Origin: RYN-428 sp035695715
GTDB lineage: Bacteria; Planctomycetota; Phycisphaerae; Tepidisphaerales; Tepidisphaeraceae
DNA: 22,426 bases
Reading direction: 5' to 3'
NCBI GenBank assembly: GCA_035695715.1
Contig: DASRRM010000193.1
Location: 1 to 22,426 of the forward strand
Position numbers and translations under genes: made by a program
The notes under the pieces: generated by a model
Seen by the model: only the letters and a program-made list of their open reading frames with translations
Databases searched by the model: none
Told to the model about the DNA's origin: nothing
Shown here: piece by piece, positions 1 to 7,900 of the stretch
Numbering within the stretch: position 1 is the first letter of the stretch
How the letters are laid out: each line of letters begins with the position of its first letter

Positions 1-380
1 GTTCCGCTTACTCCGGGAGTACCCTTCGTGCGCGGCTTTATGCGCGCTTCGGTGAAAGATTGGTTGCGCGTTTGCGCGTCGTGATTTAACAATTTGCTCG
101 CCAAAACATGGCGCCTGGCAGCCATTTCACGGCGGCTTTAACATCTTATCCGATTTAATTTCCGTTATCTTTTGCCCGAAATCGCGCATACCGGCACCTC
201 CATTTGTATGCGCCTCACTGGACACGGAAACCCATCCAATCCAGATTTATATCTACCTTATTAAATCTGTTGTTATCCGCCATCACACCCCGCCCAGCTT
301 CTCCGCCCACCCAAAATTCGGGTGCTTCGGTTTTCACTAACATGAGAAATGGATGAGTATGGATCGTTTTTGAAATAAAT
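1..380. other. Intergenic region with no supportable gene
   Basis: No convincing gene is seen. Short frames are open from the left edge to stops at 84 and 90 on the + strand, so the 3' end of an upstream gene could be present, but neither fragment is recognisable. From about 120 the DNA becomes clearly richer in A and T than the flanking coding DNA, which fits a promoter-bearing spacer. Confidence 0.4.
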
Positions 381-408
381 TTGATTTGGGTCCGTAGTAG
401 GGTATAAG
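381..408 (+). promoter_or_regulatory. Candidate sigma70-type promoter for the sulfotransferase gene
   Basis: TTGATT (381-386) and TATAAG (403-408) are separated by 16 bases and match the -35 and -10 consensus at 4/6 and 5/6 positions. Transcription would start near 415, giving a leader of about 110 bases before the ATG at 527. The surrounding DNA is AT-rich. This is pattern matching only. Confidence 0.45.
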
Positions 409-416
409 TGGGTATG

Positions 417-452
417 GGAAGGTGAGGTGGAACACCCCGGAGGGTGCCTTCC
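417..452 (+). promoter_or_regulatory. Structured 5' leader (nested hairpin)
   Basis: GGAAGG (417-422) pairs with CCTTCC (447-452). Nested against the right arm is CACCC-CGGA-GGGTG (433-446). The structure would sit at the very 5' end of the predicted transcript. It does not match a riboswitch class that I recognise and could simply stabilise the mRNA. Confidence 0.3.
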
Positions 453-526
453 AAACGGGGCAATGTATTGGGGGTGGCAGCAAATGAACTCTTAAATTGC
501 TGCCCAGATGTAAAGGCTCGACGTCG

Positions 527-2113
527 ATGTTGTATTCTTACCCGTCGGCGCCCGGATTCGATAATTCGGGGCTGAATAAAGTACATAGCCAATATGGAAT
601 GGCCCAGGTCTTCCCGGTCGGGGAGACCGCCGGCTCCGTTGGCGAGCGGAGAGAAGGGGCCGCGCGGGCGAAACGCGAATCGGCCGCGGGGGAATCGCTC
701 TTTCGGGCTGGAGACTACCGTCGCGCCGCCGCCCACTTTACCGAAGCCGCCCGGCTGCAGCCGGGTAACGCGATTCATCATTTCCACCTGGCCTGCGCCT
801 GCTGGCATGCGGGGGACCTGGACAAAGTGGACGGGCACTTTCTTGCCGCCCTGGCGCGCCAGCCAAACAATCCCGACATTCATGAGAAGATGGCATGGTG
901 GTTCGTGCAACAAGGGCGCGTCGCCAAAGCCCTGGAACACGGCGCCATGGCGATGAAGCTCGCTCCCCAACGGGCGTCGGCTTGTGTGACGCACGCAGAC
1001 GCCCTGTGGACCGACGGCCAGTATGAAGCAGCGTGGAATCTCCTACAGCCGATCGCTTCCGCCGGCCAGGGCGGATTTTGGGGAGCGCTGGTATTCGCGA
1101 AAATGGCGCGCCGGTTCTCGCAACAGCCGCAGGCCATTGCCGCCGTGGAACGCGAACTGCGCGTTCCCAATCTGCAGAGGGTTGAGCGTGCCCGCCTGCT
1201 TTATTGCGGAGCGGGATTACTTGACGCGGTTGGAAGGTTCGATGAGGCGTTTGATTTCGCACGGCGCGCCAACGAGCTTGATGCCCGTCCCTTCGACGCC
1301 GCGATGTCCACTGGCTTCACCGACCAGCGGATCAGCTACTACACCGCGAGTCAAATGGATTCTCTTCCGCGTGCCAACCTGCCGAGCAATCGCGTTTTGC
1401 TGATTGTTGGCATGCCGCGTTCGGGCACGTCGCTGGTCGAACAGATTCTGGCAAGCCATCCGGCGGTTCATGGCGGCGGGGAACTGACGTACCTGTATGA
1501 AGCCGCCGCCACCGCTGAACGTTCGGAGTGGGCGGAGGGCAAGCTGTTTCCACGGTGCTGGGACGATCTTTCGGTAAACCGCGCCAACAGCCTCGCCGCA
1601 GGATATCTGGACCGGCACGCGAAGATTAATTCCACTGCGACTTACGTGACCGACAAGATGCCGACGAATTTCCAGTATCTTGCCACCGCCGAGCTGCTGC
1701 TCCCGCAATGCCGGGTGATCCATTGCGTTCGAGACCCGCGCGACACCTGCCTAAGTTGCTATTTCACCGATTTTGCCATCGGTCACGAGTTCGCCTTTGA
1801 CCTGTCGCACCTTGCGGCGTATTACCGCGATTACCAACGCATGATGGACCACTGGAAGAAGGTGCTGAGGATTCCGATCCTGGACGTGCGCTACGAAGAC
1901 GTCGTTGGCGATCCCGAAGCTCAGGTTCGGCGGATGCTCGATTTCGCGAATCTTCCGTTCGACGAGGCCTGCCTCACTCCTCATCGAAATCGGCGCCCCG
2001 TGGCCACATCCAGCCGCGACCAGGTGCGCAAGCCGATCTATTCGTCTTCGATAGGCCGGTGGAAGAATTACCGGAAGTACATTCCACAGTTGCTGGAGCT
2101 GGGCGGGAATTAG
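527..2113 (+). CDS. TPR-repeat sulfotransferase family protein
   Basis: A 528-residue protein with an N-terminal tetratricopeptide region (roughly residues 50-240, e.g. the stretch around ESLFRAGDYRRAAAHF) followed by a PAPS-dependent sulfotransferase domain. The 5'-phosphosulfate loop is GMPRSGTSLVEQIL at about residue 295. The 3'-phosphate-binding segment is RVIHCVRDPRDTCLSCYF near residue 396. The C-terminus carries the QVRKPIYSSSIGRWKNY stretch typical of TPR-linked bacterial sulfotransferases. Members transfer sulfate to sugars, peptides or small molecules; the substrate cannot be read here. No signal peptide is evident, so a cytoplasmic site is likely. The ATG at 527 is preferred because AAAGG lies 10 bases upstream; an in-frame TTG at 497 and ATG at 599 are alternatives. 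The gene stands alone and converges on the phosphofructokinase gene. Confidence 0.9.
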   Translation: MLYSYPSAPGFDNSGLNKVHSQYGMAQVFPVGETAGSVGERREGAARAKRESAAGESLFRAGDYRRAAAHFTEAARLQPGNAIHHFHLACACWHAGDLDKVDGHFLAALARQPNNPDIHEKMAWWFVQQGRVAKALEHGAMAMKLAPQRASACVTHADALWTDGQYEAAWNLLQPIASAGQGGFWGALVFAKMARRFSQQPQAIAAVERELRVPNLQRVERARLLYCGAGLLDAVGRFDEAFDFARRANELDARPFDAAMSTGFTDQRISYYTASQMDSLPRANLPSNRVLLIVGMPRSGTSLVEQILASHPAVHGGGELTYLYEAAATAERSEWAEGKLFPRCWDDLSVNRANSLAAGYLDRHAKINSTATYVTDKMPTNFQYLATAELLLPQCRVIHCVRDPRDTCLSCYFTDFAIGHEFAFDLSHLAAYYRDYQRMMDHWKKVLRIPILDVRYEDVVGDPEAQVRRMLDFANLPFDEACLTPHRNRRPVATSSRDQVRKPIYSSSIGRWKNYRKYIPQLLELGGN

Positions 2114-2145
2114 AGGGTGTAACGCCTGATTGCGGCGACCGGTGG

Positions 2146-2297
2146 GGCAGACATTCTTGTCTGCCTCAAGTCTGTGAGACTTCGGCGAGCTCAGTCAAGC
2201 CGTGCGGGACATTCCTGTCCCGCCGAGCAGACTCGAATGGTTCGCGAGGGACAAGAATGTCCCGCACTCACCATTCGAAGCGGACAAGAATGTCCGC
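2146..2297. repeat. Array of four short hairpin repeats (GGACA-N4-TGTCC type)
   Basis: Four stem-loops share the core GACA-N4-TGTC. They lie at 2146-2165 (arms GGCAGACA/TGTCTGCC, loop TTCT), 2204-2223 (GCGGGACA/TGTCCCGC, loop TTCC), 2248-2263 (GGGACA/TGTCCC, loop AGAA) and 2280-2297 (arms GCGGACA/TGTCCGC, loop AGAA). The first two carry a TTCY loop and the last two AGAA, so the pairs are in opposite orientation. The third is enclosed by a second inverted repeat, TCGAATGGT (2233-2241) and ACCATTCGA (2270-2278). The array lies between two convergent genes and looks like a REP/BIME-type intergenic element. It may also act as a bidirectional terminator or mRNA stabiliser. Confidence 0.8.
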
Positions 2298-2308
2298 TCC
2301 ACCAAGGT

Positions 2309-2333
2309 GAAACGGCTATTAGTCCACCGTTTC
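2309..2333. terminator. Possible bidirectional terminator hairpin
   Basis: GAAACGG (2309-2315) and CCGTTTC (2327-2333) form a 7-bp stem with an 11-base loop, about 45 bases beyond the phosphofructokinase stop and between convergent genes. There is no strong U-tract, so the assignment is weak. Confidence 0.25.
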
Positions 2334-2377
2334 GCAATTAAATCCCGGAAAGCTCGGGGTCCGCAGCCCGGATTCAC

Positions 2378-3598
2378 TTACTTCTTCAACTCATCCAACG
2401 TCCCGACCTTCGGCAGCGGACCCACCAGCGGCGAGGCATATTTCTTAAACGCATCGGTGATGTTATTTCCGCCGGAAATGTAGGACGCATCCAGGTGCTT
2501 GGTTTCCCGGGCGACAGTGCTCAACGGCGTCAGGAAGGTTTCGATCTTGTATTCACTGCCAGCGGCGCGGCGCATCGCGACGCTGCTGCCGCCGCTCTGG
2601 CCTTCGGCGGCGCTGCGGGCGGCGACCTGCCCGACCAGGCGGGCTTCGGCGGCGTCGGATTGGCTTACGAAGCCGGGAAAGCTGCGCTGCAGGTAGCCGA
2701 ACGTGTCGGCGCGGACGCGGAGTTTTTTGCCGCCGGGGGATTGCAGCTTTTTGCTGATCAGGCTTCCCATGTAATCGCCCAGCGCGCCGGTCCCGGAAAG
2801 CTGGATGTTGCCGTGCGAGTCCTTTTCCAGGTTGCTCGCCATGTGCTCGGCCCAGGTTTTTCCATCGGAATGGCTGACGCCTTCGCTCACCGCGATCAGG
2901 CAACGGCCATGCTTCGTATAAGCCGCGTCCACATCGGCGAGGAATTTTTCCTCACTCAGCGGCGATTCGGGAACATAAATCAGATGCGGGCCGTCGTTAT
3001 CGTGCTGGCGTGCCAGCACCGAGGCGGCGGTCAGAAATCCCGCATGGCGGCCCATGATCACGTCCACCTTGATGCCCGGCAGCGAACGGTTGTCATAATT
3101 GTCGCCCATGATGGCGGCGGCGACGAATTTTGCCGCCGACCCAAAGCCCGGCGTGTGATCGTGAACGCGCAGATCGTTGTCGATTGTCTTTGGAATATGG
3201 AAAACCTTCAGGGCATGGCCTTCCTTGGCGGCCAGCTCGCCGACGATGCGCGCGGTGTCGGCCGAATCGTTTCCGCCGATGTAGAAAAAGTAGCGGACAT
3301 CGTGCTTGGCGAACGATTTGAAAATGCGCTCGCAGTAAGCCTGGTCGGGCTTGTCGCGGGTTGAACCAAGGGCGGCGGCGGGGGTGGCGGCAATGCGTTC
3401 GAGCAATTCATCCGGCGCTTCCAGAAGCGAGATGAACTCCTCTTTTACGATCCCGCTCACGCCATGCTTTGCGCCCAGGAGTTTGTCGACCAAACCGTTC
3501 TTTTTGATTTCCTGCACGACGCCGACGAGGGATTGATTGATGACCGAAGTCGGCCCGCCGGACTGTCCGATGACCGCATTGCCTTTACCGTTTGCCAT
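2378..3598 (-). CDS. pfp: Diphosphate (PPi)-type 6-phosphofructokinase
   Basis: A 406-residue protein of the phosphofructokinase A family that phosphorylates fructose 6-phosphate to fructose 1,6-bisphosphate in glycolysis. Visible motifs are the N-terminal phosphate-binding loop GQSGGPTSVINQ (residues 11-22), GGNDS (108-112), the catalytic PKTIDNDL (136-143; catalytic Asp at 140) and MGRHAG (182-187). ATP-dependent enzymes carry GGDG where this protein has GGND. An acidic residue in the fourth position is the known mark of pyrophosphate-dependent enzymes, so I infer PPi as phosphoryl donor and a reversible reaction. The length exceeds the about 320 residues of bacterial ATP enzymes and fits the longer PPi clade. 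The ATG at 3598 has GAGG about 11 bases upstream. It is transcribed alone, divergent from the secreted-protein gene. Confidence 0.92.
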   Translation of the reverse strand: MANGKGNAVIGQSGGPTSVINQSLVGVVQEIKKNGLVDKLLGAKHGVSGIVKEEFISLLEAPDELLERIAATPAAALGSTRDKPDQAYCERIFKSFAKHDVRYFFYIGGNDSADTARIVGELAAKEGHALKVFHIPKTIDNDLRVHDHTPGFGSAAKFVAAAIMGDNYDNRSLPGIKVDVIMGRHAGFLTAASVLARQHDNDGPHLIYVPESPLSEEKFLADVDAAYTKHGRCLIAVSEGVSHSDGKTWAEHMASNLEKDSHGNIQLSGTGALGDYMGSLISKKLQSPGGKKLRVRADTFGYLQRSFPGFVSQSDAAEARLVGQVAARSAAEGQSGGSSVAMRRAAGSEYKIETFLTPLSTVARETKHLDASYISGGNNITDAFKKYASPLVGPLPKVGTLDELKK

Positions 3599-3631
3599 GA
3601 TGATTTCGCCTCAAAAAAAGTTGAAGCGGGG

Positions 3632-3659
3632 AGTGTAGTGGATGGCGAAACAGGTTCAA
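3632..3659 (-). promoter_or_regulatory. Candidate promoter for the phosphofructokinase gene
   Basis: On the minus strand TTGAAC (3659-3654) and TACACT (3637-3632) are spaced by 16 bases, each matching the sigma70 consensus at 4/6 positions. The start of transcription would lie close to 3625, about 27 bases before the ATG. This is a weak pattern match in the correct place. Confidence 0.3.
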
Positions 3660-3813
3660 GGGGGGACGGCCCGCCCGCAAGCAACGCTACTTCGTGCGTT
3701 GGTCGCATTCCGACCAAATCCGTCTGAACCCGCCATTCACAAAACGGATCGCAGGCAAGGCAGTAGTAGGGGGTGGAGCAACAGAAGACATAAAACTCAG
3801 CTGGGAGCGGCAG

Positions 3814-4545
3814 ATGAAAATTCGAAAACCGTGGCTTACCGCATTGTTGATGGGCGGAATCGCAATCAGTGCCGCAATTGGCGCGTGGGCCGCAGATCCG
3901 GTCAAGCCCGGCGACGCCTCGGCCAAAACTGCCGACGCGCCCGCGAAGGCCGCCGATACGCCGGCCAAGGGCGACGATCTCAAGAAAATCGCCGAATCGA
4001 TCGACGGCTATGTCTTTGAATTTCCCTGCAAAGACCCCATGCCCGAACATCCCAAACCTGGAACCGATGGGAACTCGGCCCTGGTCCCGCCCGGCGCCGA
4101 TCCAAAGTTGACCGACAACTTTAAGGCCGAGAAAACCTTCGGCGGCGTAAAGGGAAAACACTACCTGGTCACCCTGCGTTTTCGAGGCGTCGTCGAGCCG
4201 ATGATGTATAAAAACGGCAAACAGGACGGTGATCTTTTCTACATCGGCGGCGAGCCAAACAACGCCACCTATAACATCTACAAGATCAGCGTTTCATCCC
4301 CCGAGTCGCATTACTTCCTCAACCGCCAGGACAAGGTCGGCCATCGCATTTTCACCATCGACTACACCAAGACCATCGCCGTGGATGGCCAATCCACCAT
4401 CACCTTCTTCGGCGACGGTCAAAACGGCCGGCTGATCACCAACTTCGACAAGCTGGTCGTTCCGGGCGTCTCGCCGAAAATCAAGCAACCGTACAACGGG
4501 CAGTTTGTGCAGGTGGATGTGGTGGGTGTGACGGAAGCGAAATGA
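3814..4545 (+). CDS. Secreted protein of unknown function
   Basis: A 243-residue protein with a clear signal peptide (residues 1-27, positively charged MKIRK, hydrophobic core, likely cleavage after AWA). An Ala/Lys/Asp-rich linker (28-55) precedes a probably beta-rich globular domain containing FKAEKTFGGVKGKHYLVTL, RFRGVVEP, YIGGEPNNATYNIYKISVSSP and FLNRQDKVGHRIFTIDY. The ATG at 3814 is chosen because GGGAG lies 6 bases upstream and the signal peptide follows at once; an earlier frame start at 3694 would add an unlikely 40-residue leader. I do not recognise a named domain. The domain resembles hypothetical exported proteins I associate with myxobacteria and planctomycetes, from memory only. 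It stands alone between divergent pfp and the convergent operon. Confidence 0.85.
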   Translation: MKIRKPWLTALLMGGIAISAAIGAWAADPVKPGDASAKTADAPAKAADTPAKGDDLKKIAESIDGYVFEFPCKDPMPEHPKPGTDGNSALVPPGADPKLTDNFKAEKTFGGVKGKHYLVTLRFRGVVEPMMYKNGKQDGDLFYIGGEPNNATYNIYKISVSSPESHYFLNRQDKVGHRIFTIDYTKTIAVDGQSTITFFGDGQNGRLITNFDKLVVPGVSPKIKQPYNGQFVQVDVVGVTEAK

Positions 4546-4602
4546 GAATGAGAAGAGCGATGTTGTGGAGAGCCATTCTTTTTATAGCAGTGCTCTGAAA
4601 AT

Positions 4603-4656
4603 GTAGGGCGGGCACTGCCCGCCAACACCGTGCTCGGCGGGCAGTGCCCGCCCTAC
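4603..4656. repeat. Perfect 21-bp inverted repeat (intergenic hairpin)
   Basis: The arms at 4603-4623 and 4636-4656 are exact reverse complements over 21 bases, with a 12-base loop. Each arm begins or ends with GTAGGGCGGGCA or its complement and contains the smaller palindrome GGGCACTGCCC. It lies 57 bases after the stop of the secreted-protein gene and could end transcription from both sides, although no U-tract follows. It looks like a dispersed intergenic palindrome. Confidence 0.85.
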
Positions 4657-4773
4657 GCGAGTTTCATCCGTCGCGGGTGCGGCGCAGCCGCGTGAAGACT
4701 CAGGATGACAAGTCGGGCATTTCTCACGCGCCGTGTGCATGAGCTATTCTGCAGCGGCCGCGCCAAAGATCTT

Positions 4774-4853
4774 GACCACGGATTTCACGGATGCGCGCGG
4801 ATAAGAAAACGCGCGGCCTATCTCATCCGTGTATATCCGTGAAATCCGTGGTC
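4774..4853. repeat. Inverted repeat with 19-bp perfect arms
   Basis: GACCACGGATTTCACGGAT (4774-4792) is exactly reverse-complementary to 4835-4853, with 42 bases between. Inside are a second CATCCGTG unit (4824-4831) and an imperfect GCGCGCGG/CGCGCGGCC pair. A short frame runs through it on the minus strand but is low complexity and repeat-derived, not a gene. Confidence 0.8.
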
Positions 4854-4898
4854 GACCTCTTCCGCATTCTCGGAATATTTTACAGGGCAAATGTTGAC

Positions 4899-4939
4899 GA
4901 TGACGACGGGCCGCTACATCAATCTGAAAACGATCTAAT
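4899..4939 (+). repeat. Copy 1 of a 41-base motif shared with 16253-16294
   Basis: Reading GATGACGA, CCGCTACATCAATCTG, AAAACGATCTAAT in order, this stretch matches 16253-16294 with about seven mismatches or indels over 41 bases. It runs into the stop codon of the adjoining minus-strand gene (4937-4935). Both copies lie just right of a large inverted repeat. Confidence 0.6.
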
Positions 4940-7900
4940 CCCATTCACATAACGATTCCACATACGCCGCCGATCCGTCGCGCAGCCAGCCATCCAATTG
5001 CGCCTGATCTTTAAGCTGCTGCCCCCGCGCTCGCGGGACGACGGCGTAGCCGCAGGCAACCTCCGGCAGCGCGCTCATGTCTCCCCATAGTTTCTCGAAC
5101 TGCGCCACCGGAAACACATCCTCCTGCCCATGGCCCCAGCGCTTTTTCACATCCTTCAACGTGATGTACGTCGGCATTTTCGCCGCGACGTTGCGAATGG
5201 CGGCGGCGACTTTTTCGCCGTCGCGAAGGCTGGCGCGGTTCAGCTCGAAAACGCCCAGCAGCTTGTCGATGTCGATCCACGTCGTCATCGAGTTGTAATA
5301 GGAGAGGCGGAATTCATCCTCCTCGCGCGGCATCGCCAGGCTTTCCACCAGCCGGGCCTTTCCGTTCACGCGCGCCAGTCCGCCGCCGCGATCGTCGATC
5401 CGGCGGTTGATCACTTCAAACGTCAGACACGATTCGCGGGCGATGTGCAAACCCAATAGCAAGGGATCGACATTGGCGCCAACCGTGTCAATGTTGTGCA
5501 GCATCAGGTATTTCAAACCCGGCTGTTGGCGAAGCATGTCGGCCAATACGCCGTTGCGAAGAAGGTTGGGCACTTCAAACCAATGGCCGACCGGATGCAG
5601 GCATTGCGAGGGGAGATTGTCGGTGTAATCGCTGGCTTCGCCGGCTTGCTTCGCCCAGCCGATCAGAGCGGCATGCAGGCTTTCTCGCACCTTCTGCTGC
5701 TGCTCGTCCAGAATCCGCTGCGGCAACTCCTCCCAGGCAAATCGCAGATCGCGCTCCATCGGCACCATGCGCAGGCCGACGGTTTTTCCCAGCGACAGAT
5801 GGAGCGGACCGTCATAGTGATATTGCTCGCGGGCCGACAGGAATTCCTCGATCGGCGCATGCGTGAGATAACTCGTCGCGATCACGTGCGGCAACGGCGC
5901 CTGATACGCCCGTCCGACCTTGCGGCTCTTGGCCAAGTGAACTTCGATAAACGTGCGGTGCTTCCCGCCCAGCTTGCAGAACGGATGCAGCGCCTTGACG
6001 ACCCCGGCTCCCTGTGTCCAGCGGCTTCCCGCGCCGGCCGCCAGCGAAATCACGCCGACTTCCCCATTTTTCAGGGCATCGACGCCCAGTTCCTTCCACA
6101 CCGCCAGATGGCTTGCATCGGCTTCGGGAATGGCCGCGAGATTGGAAACATCGGCCACATCATCCCAGTTGACATCTTCGATGACGCTGCTGGCGGGCAG
6201 GCGATTTTGCGACAGGCCGATGCGCCCGCCGCGAAGGTCGGTGCGAATTTGCTCATGCTGCTCGCGATCGAATCCCAGGTCTTGCAGCATGGCGGCGAGG
6301 TTCGTGTCGCGGGCTGATTCGCCGCGCGAGCGGGGGATAAGCCGGTCGAAAAGCGTTTCCACCATTCCGCCGAGCGAGGGATTGGTCCGGCAGGCAGCGC
6401 CGAAACGGTCGAGTTCCGCGCGCCGCATCGGCGTCAATTGGCGCGGATGCGTGCGAAGCCATTGCGGGGCCATAAATGCGTAATATCCCGGCGGCAGCAG
6501 CGCCGATTCATCGGGCAACACTTCAGCGAACGTGCCATTGGGGTTGATGGCAAAATCGTAAACCACCGGCTCCATCGCAAACGGCAGGGCGTTTTGCAAT
6601 TCGCGCTTGGTCGCGCTCATCAGCTCCTGCAAAAAGACCTGGGCCTCGGCCTTTCGAGCGGGCGCGAAAATGAAACCCATTCCGCCGCCCGACATCCCGC
6701 CCAGCATCCAGAATCCCCAGAAATCCTTGCTAAATTCCTCCTTTACCCGCCGAATAAGCGTCTCGGTGTAATAGGTGCTGGCCCAAGGGATGATCGTCTG
6801 GATCGGTCCGAAGAAATTCTTCGTCGTGGCCGCTCCGACGGCTTTCACATCATCCGTTTGCAGCGCATCGAGAATCTTTTCCAGGATGCCGATGGCCTGC
6901 TTGCGCGCATCCCATTCGGCTTCGCTGCGCAGCAAATACTTTTCGGTGACCATCTCCAAAATCGGCCCGACATTTTGCGCCATGCCGCCATGGACGAGCA
7001 CCAGGCTCTCTTGCAAATGTTTGCGGACGGATTCGGGGGCGTCAATGTGGTCAAGAATCTTGTGGGTGGGAAGAAGCCGGCCTCGGCTGATGCCATGTTC
7101 CGGGTCGCCGCTAAGGGCGGGCGCGCCTTGAATGAGTTTGATGCCCGGCCAGATGCCGCCCGAATCCTGCCATCCGCCTCCCGATCCGCCGATCCATTCG
7201 CCAAGAATGGCGCGGGCGGCGACGAGCCGGCGTTCCTCTTCGCGAAGCGGTCCGGTCAGGTTCTTGGCCTGCCCGGTGGCGCGCATGCATGCGGAAATCA
7301 GCGAGCCGAGGAGATTCGTCGACACCGCCAGCCGCGATCCTTTGGGAATGTTGTTGACGTTGCTGACGATCTCCAGCCCCAGCCCCGGCCCAACCATCCG
7401 CCCCAGCAGCTCGCCCAAACTTCGCCCCGAACCTTCCATGCCCGGCGGCACCAAACCGGCGGCAATGACCGCGGCTTTCAATAATCCCAGATAATCGCGG
7501 GCAAAATCAAAAACTTCCGGCAGGCTGGAAATATCCGCCCGGGCGGCAAGATCTACGCTCACCAGCCGCAATACCGGCTCGTCGATCACCCGCAGATACG
7601 CCTCCACCGGCGGCTTGGGCGCAGGATCGCGGCCATGGACGGCCAGGTCGATCGACACGTTCAACACCCGCGCGCCTTCGGGAAAATCCATCCCCAGAAA
7701 AAAAATGTCGCTCCAGGCGCTGTGCGTCAAATCCATCCGCACCGGCGTCTTTTCCGACAGAATCGGATACGACCCATCCAGCGGCGAACGCTGCAAAAGC
7801 TCGGGCCGAATCTGCAACGGCTGATCAGCCGGATGCCCAATGCGAAACATCCACTGATGTCCCCGCACGCTTTTCACGCTGCGGCGAACCTGATTCGCCA

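Noticed and set aside
2059..2483. Small frames across the four-hairpin array
   Set aside because: They translate the repeat cores (repeated TFLS, DKNV and RMS peptides), so they follow from the DNA repeats and are not genes.
2495..3364. A 289-codon + strand frame opposite the phosphofructokinase gene
   Set aside because: It is low complexity, rich in Ala/Gly/Val, and fully explained as the mirror of a recognised enzyme gene.
4744..4944. A 66-codon minus-strand frame in the spacer after the operon
   Set aside because: It consists mainly of the 4774-4853 inverted repeat translated, and has no ribosome site.
6438..7484. A 348-codon + strand frame, with another at 5496-6317, opposite the kinase/nucleotidyltransferase gene
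   Set aside because: Both lie wholly inside a gene with clear GHMP and UDPGP motifs. They have no ribosome site or recognisable fold.
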